A stretch of 64,000 nucleotides of DNA from Streptomyces sp. NWU339 (lineage in GTDB: Bacteria; Actinomycetota; Actinomycetes; Streptomycetales; Streptomycetaceae): positions 1 to 64,000 of the forward strand of contig NZ_QFRK01000042.1 of NCBI RefSeq assembly GCF_003143855.1. Direction: 5' to 3'. The translations under genes and the position numbers were made by a program. This document shows positions 17,408 through 26,773 of the stretch, piece after piece (the stretch's first letter is position 1; every line of letters starts with the position of its first letter). The notes under the pieces were generated by a model that made no database searches, was not told the origin of the DNA, and was given only the letters and a program-made list of their open reading frames with translations.

Positions 17408-19522
17408 ATGAGTTCAGCCGAGTCACCCCTGGTCGAGGGCGGCGGGGCGGCACCGGGGCCGGTCCGTCCCAGCGGGCTGCTCGACGTGCTGCGTGTGGCC
17501 TCGGTGGTGCTGGACCCCGAGGGGCGGATCGTCCTGTGGAGCCCCCAGGCCGAGGAACTGTTCGGCTACAGCACCGAGGAGGCGCTGGGCCGGTACGCCG
17601 CGCGGATCATGGTGGACGAGCGGTATCTGGACCTGGTGGTCGAGTTGTTCTCCGACGTCATGCGCACCGGGCAGAGCTGGGCCGGGGCCTTCCCCATCCG
17701 GCGCAAGGACGGCGGCACCCGGATGGTGGAGTTCCGCAACATGCGGCTGACGGACGACCGCGGCGCCGTCTACGCCCTCGGCCTCGCGGTCGACCAGTCG
17801 ACCGTGCGCCGGATGGAGCGGGACGTGGCGCTGTCCACCCGGATCGTCGCCCAGTCCCCGATCGGGCTGGCCGTACTGGACACCGGCCTGCGATACGTCT
17901 CGGTCAACCCGGCGCTGGAACAGATCAACGGCATGCCGGCCGACGACCATCTGGGCCGCACGGTCCGCGAGGTGCTGCCGCGGCTGGACGCCGACGCCGT
18001 CGAGGCCGCGGCGCTCCGGGTCCTGGACACCGGGAAACCGGTCGTCGACCAGTCCATGATCGGCCGGACCCCGGCCGATCCCGAGGTGGACCACGCCTGG
18101 TCGGTCTCGCTCTACCGGCTGGAGAACGCGCTCGGCTCGGTGCTGGGCGTGGCCGTGTCCGTGGTGGACATCACCGAGCAGTACCGGGCGGCCGTGGAGG
18201 CCGAGACGGCCCGGCGCCGGCTGGCCGTCGTCGCCGATGCCTCGGTGCGGATCGGCACCACCCTGGACCTGGAGCGTACGGCCCGTGAGCTGGCCGACGT
18301 GGCCGTGCCGGAACTGGCCGACGTGGCGGCCGTGGACCTGCTGGACGCGGTGGTCCGGGGCCACCGCAGCACCCTCGCCCCGGCCGAACCGGCGATGATC
18401 CGGGCGCTGGCGGTCCGGGGCGCGGGCGCGGGCGCGGACGACGCCCTGCGGGCGGCCGATCCGCCGGGCCAGGTGGCCCGGTACGGCCCGGACCGGCTGG
18501 TCACCGAGTGCGTACGCACCGGCCTGCCCGTGATGCTGCCGCAGGTGAAGGAGGAACACCTCACCCGCATCGCCCGCTCCGCCCAGGCGACCGAACTGCT
18601 GAGCCGGGCGGGTGTGCACTCGTATCTGGCAGTGCCGCTCATCGCGCGCGGCGAGGTGCTGGGCGCGCTCGACCTCAAGCGCACCGGCAATCCACGGCCG
18701 TTCGACGAGGACGATCTGCTGCTGGCCCGGGAACTGGCCGCCCGCGCGGCAGTGCAGATCGACAACGCCCGCTGGTACCAGAGCGCCCGCGACGCCGCGC
18801 TCACCCTGCAGCGCAGTCTGCTGCCCAGCCATCCGCCCGTCACGGGCGGTCTCGAGGTCGCCTCCCGCTACCAGCCCGCGGGCAGCACCAGCGAGGTGGG
18901 CGGTGACTGGTTCGACGTGATCCCGCTGGGCGGCGGCAGGACGGCCCTCGTGGTGGGAGACGTCATGGGCAGCGGCATCCCGGCGGCGGCCACCATGGGA
19001 CGGCTGCGCACGGCGACGAACACGCTGGCCTCGCTCGGCCTCGATCCGGCGGTGCTCCTGGAGCACCTCGACCGGATCGTCGGCGGTCTGGAGGATGCCA
19101 TCGCCACCTGTGTCTACGCCGTCCACGACCCCCGTGAGCACCAGTGCCTGATCGCCAACGCGGGACATCTGCCGCCGGTACGGGTACGGGCCGGCGGCAC
19201 CCCGGAACTGCTCGATCTGCCCACCGGGGTGCCGCTGGGCGTGGGCGGCGTCAAGTTCTCCACGACCGTCGTCGGGATCGAGCCGGGCGATCGGCTGGTG
19301 CTCTACACCGACGGCCTCGTCGAGACCCGCCGACACCCGCTGGACCAACGTCTCGACCGCCTGCTCACGCTGCTGCACGGCCCCGACCGCTCCCTCGAGG
19401 ACATGTGCGACCTGCTGCTGCGCACGCTGCACGAGCCCGACAACTTCGACGACGTGGCCCTGCTCATCGCCCGCGCGACGACTCCCGGTGGTACGGAACG
19501 CGCGGGCCGTCCTACGGTCTGA
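17408..19522 (+). CDS. PAS-PAS-GAF-SpoIIE (PP2C-type) phosphatase
   Basis: This 704-residue regulatory phosphatase has two PAS domains (about 25-130 and 145-255), a GAF domain (about 275-455, with SYLAVPLIARGEVLGALDL) and a SpoIIE/RsbU-type PP2C domain (about 475-690). Metal-binding Asp residues are seen in GGDWFDV, GDVMGSG, YTDGLVE and NFDDVALL. Such proteins dephosphorylate anti-sigma-factor antagonists; the PAS and GAF domains would sense the signal. It lacks the C-terminal HATPase domain that many Streptomyces relatives carry. It is convergent with the methyltransferase gene and overlaps its 3' end by 11 bp. Confidence 0.9.
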   Translation: MSSAESPLVEGGGAAPGPVRPSGLLDVLRVASVVLDPEGRIVLWSPQAEELFGYSTEEALGRYAARIMVDERYLDLVVELFSDVMRTGQSWAGAFPIRRKDGGTRMVEFRNMRLTDDRGAVYALGLAVDQSTVRRMERDVALSTRIVAQSPIGLAVLDTGLRYVSVNPALEQINGMPADDHLGRTVREVLPRLDADAVEAAALRVLDTGKPVVDQSMIGRTPADPEVDHAWSVSLYRLENALGSVLGVAVSVVDITEQYRAAVEAETARRRLAVVADASVRIGTTLDLERTARELADVAVPELADVAAVDLLDAVVRGHRSTLAPAEPAMIRALAVRGAGAGADDALRAADPPGQVARYGPDRLVTECVRTGLPVMLPQVKEEHLTRIARSAQATELLSRAGVHSYLAVPLIARGEVLGALDLKRTGNPRPFDEDDLLLARELAARAAVQIDNARWYQSARDAALTLQRSLLPSHPPVTGGLEVASRYQPAGSTSEVGGDWFDVIPLGGGRTALVVGDVMGSGIPAAATMGRLRTATNTLASLGLDPAVLLEHLDRIVGGLEDAIATCVYAVHDPREHQCLIANAGHLPPVRVRAGGTPELLDLPTGVPLGVGGVKFSTTVVGIEPGDRLVLYTDGLVETRRHPLDQRLDRLLTLLHGPDRSLEDMCDLLLRTLHEPDNFDDVALLIARATTPGGTERAGRPTV

Positions 19523-20411
19523 CGCCGATCACGACATGGGCGTGCTCCTCCTCGGATGCGGCCCGGCGGGCCCGCAGTCCGGCACCGGTGAGGACGGCGG
19601 CGGCCGCGGGAGCCTGCCGGCGGCTCGTCTCGACCAGGAGGCACCCGCCGGGCGCCAGCCAGTCGAGGGCCCCGGCGGCCACCCGGCGCAGCACGTCGAG
19701 CCCGTCCGTGCCGCCGTCGAGTGCGACGCGCGGCTCGTGGTCGCGGGCCTCCGGCGGGAGCAGACCGATCTCGCCGCTGGGCACGTACGGCACATTGGCC
19801 GCGAGGATGTCGATCCGGCCGCGCAACGCTGCGGGCAGCGCCTCGAACAGGTCTCCGACGTGCACCTGGCCGCCGGCGTCCGCGACATTGCGGCGGGCAC
19901 AGCGCACGGCGACCGGGTCGATGTCGGCGGCGTGCAGTTCGACCGCGCCGAGCCCGTCGGCCAGCGCCGCGCCGACGGCGCCCGAACCGCAGCACAGGTC
20001 CACGACGACGGCCGCGTCGGGTGCCTGGGCGAGCGCCTGCGTCACGAGGAACTCGGTACGGCGCCGGGGTACGAAGACACCGGGGGTCACGGCGATCCGT
20101 CGGTCCCTGAACTCGGCCCAGCCGACGACGAGTTCGAGCGGAAGCCCGCGCACCCTGCGCTCGACCATCGCGGTCGCCTCGTCCGGGGTGTGCGCGGCGG
20201 TGAGGATCAGCTCGGCCTCGTCCTCGGCGAAGACACAGCCCGCGGCGCGCAGCGTGGCGACGACGGAGTCCCGGTCGGCGGGCGCGGAAGGCGGGGCGGG
20301 TGGCGGCCCGGCGGGCTGCGGCCGGGCGGGCTGCGGCCGGGCGGGCTGCGGCCGGGCGGGAGAGAACCGGGGGGAGGACTGCGGGGCGGGCGAGGGAGAC
20401 GGGGACGGCAT
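19512..20411 (-). CDS. PrmC/HemK-like protein N5-glutamine methyltransferase paralogue
   Basis: This 299-residue SAM-dependent methyltransferase has motif I VVDLCCGSGAVGAAL and the N-P-P-Y position as NVPYVP, the substitution typical of the 'putative protein N(5)-glutamine methyltransferase' branch. VTPGVFVPRRRTEFLV is the PrmC signature before the catalytic domain. The N-terminus (1-~45) is Pro-rich, with a PARPQ repeat. The ATG at 20411 is preferred because GAAAGG lies 11 nt upstream; a GTG at 20456 is possible. Whether it acts on release factors is uncertain, since a housekeeping PrmC usually exists elsewhere. Confidence 0.8.
   Translation of the reverse strand: MPSPSPSPAPQSSPRFSPARPQPARPQPARPQPAGPPPAPPSAPADRDSVVATLRAAGCVFAEDEAELILTAAHTPDEATAMVERRVRGLPLELVVGWAEFRDRRIAVTPGVFVPRRRTEFLVTQALAQAPDAAVVVDLCCGSGAVGAALADGLGAVELHAADIDPVAVRCARRNVADAGGQVHVGDLFEALPAALRGRIDILAANVPYVPSGEIGLLPPEARDHEPRVALDGGTDGLDVLRRVAAGALDWLAPGGCLLVETSRRQAPAAAAVLTGAGLRARRAASEEEHAHVVIGVRP
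20311..20355. repeat. Three perfect 15-bp tandem repeats in the methyltransferase 5' end
   Basis: The unit gcgggctgcggccgg occurs at 20311-20325, 20326-20340 and 20341-20355, plus a partial fourth copy. On the minus strand it encodes a PARPQ-type pentapeptide repeat in the Pro-rich N-terminal tail. The copy number may vary between strains without changing the frame. Confidence 0.85.
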
Positions 20412-20800
20412 GGCGGCAAGAGCCTTTCGGGAGCCGAAGGGTGCTCCCGCGGTCACCTACTGCGGGTGATCCGCGTCGCTTCGAGGTGAGAGCACCCGAC
20501 CTGACACAGCGGTAATGGGTCTCACCTCCCTGAGCCGTCGACGGCTGGGACCGTCCGCAGCCGAGCCGCCACATTACCCGACGGGGCTGCCGGTCGTCCG
20601 GCGTTTTCCGTACGGCGCGGTGCACACGGCGCGGCGAGACCGAGGCCGGTGGGGCGGCCGGGGACGCCGGCGGTACGGCCGGGGGCCGGCAAGAGAGATC
20701 GGTGTGCGGGTGTTCTCCGGCACCCCGTACGGTTGAAGCCGGAGAACATCGGAAACACCAGAACCATCTGAGCACCACTCGCAACGGAATCGCCGATCAC
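20412..20800. promoter_or_regulatory. Divergent intergenic region with a small hairpin
   Basis: No gene is supported here. A hairpin GGGAGC/GCTCCC (about 20429-20446) lies immediately upstream of the methyltransferase start, within the possible N-terminal extension. The rest should hold the promoters for the methyltransferase and the sulfite-oxidase-like gene. I cannot name sigma-factor boxes. Confidence 0.35.
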
Positions 20801-21406
20801 GTGAACATCACCCGCGGCTTCACCGGCCGCCCCCGCACGGACCATCCCGGCCTGCCGCCCGGCCAGTACGACGCGGGCGACGAATGGCCCGTGCTGTCCG
20901 CCGAGGTCACCCCCGACCTCGCGCCCGCCGACTGGACGTTCCGGATCGACGGGCTGGTGGCCGAGCCCCGTACGTGGGACTGGGAGCAGGCGCACGCCCT
21001 GCCGGCCTCGGCGTACGAGGGCGCGATCCACTGCGTGACGGGCTGGTCGAAGTTCGGGGTGCGGTTCGGCGGCGTCTCCCTGGACACCTTCATGGATCTC
21101 GTCCGGCCCGACGGGTCCGCCACCCATGCCGTCGCCTACTCGCACACCGGCTACACGGCGAACCTGCCGCTCGCCGACCTGACCGGCGGGCGGGCCTGGA
21201 TCGTCCGGGAGTACGACGGTCGGCCGATCCCGCCCGAGCACGGCGGCCCGGCCCGGCTGATCGTGCCGCACCTGTACTTCTGGAAGAGCGTCAAGTGGAT
21301 CGCGGGCCTGCGGATCCTCGACCACGACGAGCCGGGTTTCTGGGAGGGCAACGGCTACCACGCGCGCGGCAATCCCTGGGAGGAGCAGCGGTACTCCGGT
21401 GACTGA
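20801..21406 (+). CDS. Sulfite-oxidase-like molybdopterin-dependent oxidoreductase
   Basis: This 201-residue protein of the MsrP/sulfite-oxidase fold has a molybdenum-ligand Cys in HCVTGWSKFG. Other family segments are WTFRIDGLV, TANLPLADLTGGRAWIV and GGPARLIVPHLYFWKSVKW. It has no signal peptide, so it is cytoplasmic. The GTG at 20801 (VNITRGF) is chosen because homologous starts begin there. It overlaps the next gene by 8 nt; that flavoprotein is its likely electron partner. The substrate is unknown. Confidence 0.85.
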   Translation: MNITRGFTGRPRTDHPGLPPGQYDAGDEWPVLSAEVTPDLAPADWTFRIDGLVAEPRTWDWEQAHALPASAYEGAIHCVTGWSKFGVRFGGVSLDTFMDLVRPDGSATHAVAYSHTGYTANLPLADLTGGRAWIVREYDGRPIPPEHGGPARLIVPHLYFWKSVKWIAGLRILDHDEPGFWEGNGYHARGNPWEEQRYSGD

Positions 21407-22199
21407 GCGGCTGACACTGCCACGAGGGCCGAACGATCCGGCTCCGCCCGCCCGGTTCACCCCGCCGACACGGTTCGCCGTACCCGGGCGCATCGGCGTG
21501 AGCGAGCAGACGGCCTCGGTGTGGCGGACGGCGACACTGACCGGGATCCGCCGCGAGACCCCACGCGCCGCGACTTTCCGCTTCGCCGTGCCCGGCTGGC
21601 CGGGACACGTGCCGGGTCAGCACCTGCTGCTGCGGCTGACCGCCGAGGACGGCTATGTGGCTCAGCGCCACTACTCGATCGCGTCCGCACCGGACGGCTC
21701 CGGCCACATCGAGCTGACCCTGGACCATGTGGCGGGCGGCGAGGTCTCGGGCTGGTTCCACTCGGTGGCCCGGCCCGGCGACCGGGTCGAGGTGCGCGGC
21801 CCGCTGAGCGGCTTCTTCGCCTGGCCGGGCGACCGGCCCGCGCTGCTGCTGGGAGCCGGCTCGGGTGTGGTCCCGCTGATGTCGATGGTGCGGCACCACA
21901 GGGCCCGGGGCCTGTCACTGCCCCTGCGGCTGCTGGTGTCGGCGCGCAGCCCCGAGGAGCTGATCTACCGGGGTGAGTTCGGCGCGGAGACCCTGCCCGT
22001 GTTCACCCGGAGCGCGCCGGAGGGCGTGGCCGTGGGACGTATGACGGCCGCACATGTGGCGCCGCTCCTGGCCGACGCTCCCGAGGGCGGGTGGGAAGCC
22101 TATGTGTGCGGTTCCAACTCCTTTGCCGAGCACGCCTCCAGGCTGCTTGTCGCGGCCGGCCAGCCCGTGGACCGGATCCGTATCGAGCGCTTCGGCTGA
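21399..22199 (+). CDS. FAD/NAD(P)H-binding oxidoreductase (ferredoxin-reductase type)
   Basis: This 266-residue flavoprotein has the FAD-binding motif RHYSIAS, a Rossmann NAD(P) segment LLGAGSGVVPLMSMV and a C-terminal CGSNSFAE, as in ferredoxin/flavodoxin reductases. It has no 2Fe-2S domain. It starts at a GTG inside the 3' end of the molybdoenzyme gene, which points to co-translation and to electron transfer from NAD(P)H to the molybdoenzyme. Confidence 0.86.
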   Translation: MTERLTLPRGPNDPAPPARFTPPTRFAVPGRIGVSEQTASVWRTATLTGIRRETPRAATFRFAVPGWPGHVPGQHLLLRLTAEDGYVAQRHYSIASAPDGSGHIELTLDHVAGGEVSGWFHSVARPGDRVEVRGPLSGFFAWPGDRPALLLGAGSGVVPLMSMVRHHRARGLSLPLRLLVSARSPEELIYRGEFGAETLPVFTRSAPEGVAVGRMTAAHVAPLLADAPEGGWEAYVCGSNSFAEHASRLLVAAGQPVDRIRIERFG

Positions 22200-22389
22200 C
22201 CCACGCCCCGCCGGGGCCGCCGCAGGACGGCGGCCTCGGCGGGCACAAGCGCTTTCCGCGCTCTTTACCTGTGTGCCTCTGTTCCCGCGTCGGGCGCGGA
22301 CGGAGTCACGCACGTGCTCTGGCGACTGTTCCCGTGGCCCACGTACGGTGTGATCGCTTCGTACTGTCTCCGTACAAAGGCGGTCCCTC

Positions 22390-23358
22390 ATGGCCCTGTT
22401 CGACCTACCGCTCGACGAACTGCGCGAGTACCGGAGCGCGTCCACGGCCCCGGAGGACTTCGACGCGTTCTGGTCCAAGACGCTCGCGGAGGCACGCGAG
22501 CACGACCTGGACGTCCGCTTCGAGCCGGTCGACACGGGCCTGTCCACGGTGCGGGTCCTCGATGTGACGTTCGCCGGCTTCGGGGGCCACCCGGTCAAGG
22601 GCTGGCTGACGCTGCCCGCCGGGGCCGAGGAACCGCTGCCGCTGGTCGTGCAGTTCATCGGCTACGGCGGGGGCCGCGGTCTGCCCCACGAGCATCTGCT
22701 GTGGGCGTCCACGGGCCGGGCGCACTTCGTGATGGACACCCGCGGCCAGGGCAGCGCCTGGGGCGCCGGCGGTGGTACGGCGGACCCGGTGGGCGGCGCG
22801 CCGGCGTACCCCGGGTTCATGACGCGCGGCATCGACGCGCCCGAGAACTACTACTACCGCCGGGTGTTCACGGACGCGGTGCGCGCGGTGGAGGCGGCCC
22901 GTGCGCATCCGCTGGCCGATGCGGCCCGCACCGCGGCCGTCGGCTCGAGTCAGGGCGGCGGAGTCGCCCTCGCGGTGGGCGGCCTGGTCCCGAACCTGGC
23001 GGCCGTCGCCCCGGACGTTCCGTTCCTGTGCGACTTCCCGCGTGCCGCGACGCTCACCGACCGGCATCCGTACCGGGAGATCGGTCTCTTCCTCAGGACG
23101 CACCGGGGCCGCACCGAGGACGCCCTGCGCACCCTGTCCTACTTCGACGGCGTGCACTTCGCCGCCCGCGGCCGTGCCCCGGCGCTGTTCTCGGCGGCCC
23201 TCGAGGACCAGACCTGCCCGCCCTCGACGGTCTTCGCGGCCTTCAACGCCTGGACGCACGACGACAAGTCCATCGAGGTGTACGACTTCAACGACCACGA
23301 GGGCGGCGGCCCCTTCCAGGAGGCGGCCAAGCTCCGCTGGATGCGCTCGTACGTCTGA
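22390..23358 (+). CDS. Acetylxylan esterase / cephalosporin-C deacetylase family
   Basis: This 322-residue enzyme is of usual length for carbohydrate esterase family 7. The Ser nucleophile is in VGSSQGGGVAL, the acid probably in AALEDQTCPPST and the His in NDHEGGGPF. FIGYGGGRGLP and MDTRGQGSAWG are characteristic. It removes acetyl groups from xylo-oligosaccharides and related substrates. No signal peptide is present, so it acts on imported sugars. It stands alone with its own upstream region of 190 bp. Confidence 0.92.
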   Translation: MALFDLPLDELREYRSASTAPEDFDAFWSKTLAEAREHDLDVRFEPVDTGLSTVRVLDVTFAGFGGHPVKGWLTLPAGAEEPLPLVVQFIGYGGGRGLPHEHLLWASTGRAHFVMDTRGQGSAWGAGGGTADPVGGAPAYPGFMTRGIDAPENYYYRRVFTDAVRAVEAARAHPLADAARTAAVGSSQGGGVALAVGGLVPNLAAVAPDVPFLCDFPRAATLTDRHPYREIGLFLRTHRGRTEDALRTLSYFDGVHFAARGRAPALFSAALEDQTCPPSTVFAAFNAWTHDDKSIEVYDFNDHEGGGPFQEAAKLRWMRSYV

Positions 23359-23541
23359 CCTCGCAAAAGCGCGGGGCCGGTGCTCCGTTCGATCACGACC
23401 CCTGCCCCTGTCCACGCCGTGCCCCCGTTCCGGCCGGGCAGTCGGCGGCGGAGCCGGGGAACAGGTCCGATCGGCTCCTTTCTGTATCCATATGGTCGCC
23501 AAGAGTGGCGGCGCTGCGAGGGCGCCCATAACGTCTGGATC

Positions 23542-24609
23542 ATGAGGAAATACCAAGTCACATGCCTTAGTTGCGCCATCGCGCCCCTCGTCGTCGGCAT
23601 GGGCGCCCTCGCGCCGGCCGCCTCCGCCCGCAACGGATCCGAGCAAGTGGTCCGTCCGGACCAGTCCATCCAGGAGGCCGTTGACGCGGCCGCCCCCGGA
23701 GCCACCATCGTCCTGACGCGGGGCACCTACCGCGGAAGCGTCACGCTCACCAAGCCGCTGACCCTCCGGGGCGCGGGCGAGCAGACCGTGATCGTGCCCG
23801 GAAAGGACGAGGAGGCAGAAAGCGCGTGCGCCAAGGCGGGCGACGGCATCTGTGTCACCGGCACGGACGACCACCCCGTCACCGGGGCACGGATCCAGTC
23901 ACTGACAGTCAAAGGGTTCAAGAGGAACGGTGTCTCGGCCACGCGCACCGACCAGCTGGAGGTCCGCCGGGTGACCGCCCGGGACAACGGTCAGTGGGGC
24001 ATCGCGCAGGATCGTTCCACCCGCGCCTCGTTCCGCTACAACACGGCGAGCGGCAACGGCGACGCCGGGCTCTACACCGCCAACGTGTTCGAGGCCGACG
24101 CGGAGAGCAAGACCCTCGACTCCCGTGGCACGGTGATCAGCGGCAACCGCCTGACGGGCAACCGGATCGGCATGACCACCCGTCGGCTCAGGAACCTCAC
24201 CGTCGAGCACAACGTCGTCACCGGGAACTGCGCGGGTGTCTTCGTCGTGCTGCCGCGCACAGTGGGCGACCTGGCCGTCCGCCGCAACGCGGTCTACGAG
24301 AACAACGAGTACTGCCCCGCCTCCGCGCGCCTGCCCCACCTCCAGGGGGTCGGCATCGTCCTCGTCGGTACGGAGAAGGTGCTGGTGACGCAGAACTCGG
24401 TCCACGACAACGTGGGTGACTCCCCGTACTCCGGCGGGATCGTCGTGTTCGGCAGCATGGACGGCGTCTCCAACGAGCAGAACACCGTCCGCGACAACCT
24501 CGTACTGGACAACGGCCCGGCGGACCTGGTCACCCGCGACGAGAAGGGGAAGGACAACAAGTTCGTCAACAACGTCTGCCGGACCTCCGAACCGGCCGGC
24601 GCCTGCTGA
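23542..24609 (+). CDS. Secreted right-handed parallel beta-helix protein
   Basis: This 355-residue protein has a signal peptide (about 1-29, APAASA). It then has repeated N-rich beta-helix turns of the NosD/pectate-lyase-like type (ISGNRLTGNRIGMTTRR, VEHNVVTGNCAGVFVV, VTQNSVHDN). Its start, SIQEAVDAAAPGATIVL, is the usual cap. Such proteins bind or cleave polysaccharides; catalytic residues cannot be named here. Its 3' end faces a strong hairpin shared with the multicopper oxidase. Confidence 0.85.
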   Translation: MRKYQVTCLSCAIAPLVVGMGALAPAASARNGSEQVVRPDQSIQEAVDAAAPGATIVLTRGTYRGSVTLTKPLTLRGAGEQTVIVPGKDEEAESACAKAGDGICVTGTDDHPVTGARIQSLTVKGFKRNGVSATRTDQLEVRRVTARDNGQWGIAQDRSTRASFRYNTASGNGDAGLYTANVFEADAESKTLDSRGTVISGNRLTGNRIGMTTRRLRNLTVEHNVVTGNCAGVFVVLPRTVGDLAVRRNAVYENNEYCPASARLPHLQGVGIVLVGTEKVLVTQNSVHDNVGDSPYSGGIVVFGSMDGVSNEQNTVRDNLVLDNGPADLVTRDEKGKDNKFVNNVCRTSEPAGAC

Positions 24610-24691
24610 CCGGTTGGTCGGCTTCTCCCGCCCAGCGGGGAACCCCACGCCGAGCGGACGTGACGGCATGCGTGTGGCACGGCGCCCGGAA

Positions 24692-24747
24692 CGGCGAAAG
24701 GGCCGGCTCGGAGGAGAAACCCCTCCTCCGAGCCGGCCCTTTCGCCG
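24692..24747. terminator. Bidirectional terminator, 25-bp perfect stem
   Basis: Arms 24692-24716 and 24723-24747 are exact reverse complements around a 6-nt loop (aaaccc). It lies between the convergent beta-helix and multicopper oxidase genes. The stem is unusually long and perfect. Confidence 0.9.
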
Positions 24748-24811
24748 TCGGCAGGTTCCGCCACGGGCTTCGCCCGTTGACGCGGCTTCCCTCGACGGGG
24801 CAGCCGCGCGG

Positions 24812-26503
24812 CTACCGGTAGCCGAGCGTCGTCATCATTCCGGACTCCGAGTGGTAGATGTTGTGGCAGTGCAGCATCCACAACCCTGGATTTTCCGCGT
24901 CGAAATCGGCTACCAGCTTGTGGTGCGGCAGCACCACGGCCGTGTCCTTGCGGGCGCCGGGGGAGTCGGTGTCAGCCAGGCCGTAGGTGTGGCCGTGCAG
25001 ATGGACGGGATGCCACATGTCCGTGCCGTTGAAGACGACCAACCGCACCCGCTCACCACGTTCGATCTTGTGAATGCGGTCCGGTGAATAGGGCCGGTGG
25101 TCGATGCCCCAGTCGAATTTCTTCATACTGCCGGTCAAGATGAGTTTGATCTGACGGTCGGGTTCGCGCCGGTCCAGGGCCACGGATTCGTGCGGCTGCA
25201 GCCGCCCGGCCGAAACCAGCACGTTCCGGTTCAACTCCCGCGGACGCGCGGACGGCTTCGGCGCAGCGCCGCTGCCCGCGCGCAGGACGGCCATCGCCGA
25301 CCCGCCTTTCCCCTCGGCGAGCGCGGTGAACGGGAAGACCCCGCTCTTCACGGTGACGAGCACGTCGTACCGCTCGGCCATGCCCAGGAGCAGCGAGTCG
25401 ACCTTGTGGTGCTGTACGGGAAAGCCGTCGCTGTGGGTGACGGTGAGCTGGTGGTCCCCGAGCGCCACCCGGAACGCCGTCTCAGCGGCCGCGTTGATGA
25501 TGCGCAGCCGGATGCGTTCGCCGGGCTTGGCCTTGAACTGCGTGGGGTCGACCGAAGTCCGCCCGTTGATCAGGTAGTACGGGTGGTCGACGTTGCCCGC
25601 GTGACCGCCGAGCAGCCTGCTGACGGCTCTCTTCATCACCCGGTAGGTGCCCTTACCGCCGTGCGGTGGCTCCGAAGGGTCGTCGTCCCCGTGCCCCGGC
25701 GCATAGGCCAGGGGCGGCCCGTGCCCGACGTCGATCCCTCCCCGGGGGCGGGCAGGCGGGGCGTCACTTTCTTGCTCGCCGTGCCCCGGGCCGTGCCCCA
25801 TTGCGGGTTTGCCCTTGCGGAGCTGCGCGAACACCTCCTCCGGGGTCGAGCCGTTCACCCCGTCGAGCCAGTCGTCGAGCAGGATGACCCACTCCCGGTC
25901 GTAGGAGAGGGGCTCATGGGGGTCGTCCACGATCAGTGGCGCGTAGAGGCCCCTGTCGATTTGCAGGCCCAGGTGCGGGTGGAGCCAGTATGTGCCGGGG
26001 TCCGGAACCTGGAACCGGTACGTGAACGATTTGCCCGTGGCGATCGGCCGCTGCGTCACGTGCGGCACGCCGTCCATGTCGTTGGGCACGGCGATGCCGT
26101 GCCAGTGGACCGTGGTGGCTTCCGGCAGATGGTTGTTCAGGGTCAGCTTGAGCGTTTCCCCTGCGGTGATACGGACCTCGCGGCCTGGCAGCTCGTCACT
26201 GTACGTCCACGTCCTGACGGTCTGCCCGCCCCCCAGGTCGACCGTGCTGGGAGTGGCCGTGAGGGTCAGCCCCCGTGTCGGCCGTTCGGAGCTCGGAGTC
26301 TCTGCGGGCGGTGCCTGCGTGCCGTCCCGCGGAGGGGCGGAACGCGCGGGCTCGGCGCCCGGAGCACCATCGATGTGGTTGCGGCCCGGTGCGCCGTCCG
26401 AACAGGCGGCGAGCAGGCCGGATCCCACGGCGGCGATCCCGGCACCGAGTACGGCGCGGCGGGGTTGAGAAGAAGTCTGACGGTTACGTTCCTGACTGAA
26501 CAT
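24812..26503 (-). CDS. Tat-exported multicopper oxidase (lipoprotein)
   Basis: This 563-residue enzyme has all four copper clusters: HWHG, WLHPHLG, HPVHLHGHTYG and HCHNIYHSESGM. The N-terminus has a twin-arginine motif (QPRRAVLGAG) and a lipobox-like LLAAC, so it is probably a membrane-tethered extracytoplasmic lipoprotein. A His/Gly/Asp-rich insert between domains 1 and 2 (GHGPGHGEQESD, HGDDD) may bind copper, as in CueO-type enzymes. Likely roles are copper tolerance or oxidation of phenols. The ATG follows GGAGGG. The 270 bp upstream hold its promoter, with no recognisable CsoR site. Confidence 0.9.
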   Translation of the reverse strand: MFSQERNRQTSSQPRRAVLGAGIAAVGSGLLAACSDGAPGRNHIDGAPGAEPARSAPPRDGTQAPPAETPSSERPTRGLTLTATPSTVDLGGGQTVRTWTYSDELPGREVRITAGETLKLTLNNHLPEATTVHWHGIAVPNDMDGVPHVTQRPIATGKSFTYRFQVPDPGTYWLHPHLGLQIDRGLYAPLIVDDPHEPLSYDREWVILLDDWLDGVNGSTPEEVFAQLRKGKPAMGHGPGHGEQESDAPPARPRGGIDVGHGPPLAYAPGHGDDDPSEPPHGGKGTYRVMKRAVSRLLGGHAGNVDHPYYLINGRTSVDPTQFKAKPGERIRLRIINAAAETAFRVALGDHQLTVTHSDGFPVQHHKVDSLLLGMAERYDVLVTVKSGVFPFTALAEGKGGSAMAVLRAGSGAAPKPSARPRELNRNVLVSAGRLQPHESVALDRREPDRQIKLILTGSMKKFDWGIDHRPYSPDRIHKIERGERVRLVVFNGTDMWHPVHLHGHTYGLADTDSPGARKDTAVVLPHHKLVADFDAENPGLWMLHCHNIYHSESGMMTTLGYR

Positions 26504-26773
26504 GGCCCTCCGGTCGGTCGCACACGCACCCACCCCTGCCCAGAAGGGCCTCGAGTGGGGGTGGACACAGCACGACCCAGCATGGGGCACAACGCCCGAA
26601 ACATCCGGTACATCACGAATCGCCGACGATGTCGATCTGAGGTTGTCCCGCCGCGCGGGGGAGGCCGAATGGCTGGTCAGGGCGGGGTGACGTGGTTTCA
26701 GGTTCACTGGTTCGGCCGCTGCCCGGTCGGCGTAGCGTTTCTGCTCGACAAGGCCGACCGGGGCGCGCTCCGG

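Noticed and set aside
20311..20355. CRISPR-like repeat
   Set aside because: The units are 15 bp, directly adjacent without spacers, and encode an in-frame Pro-rich repeat.
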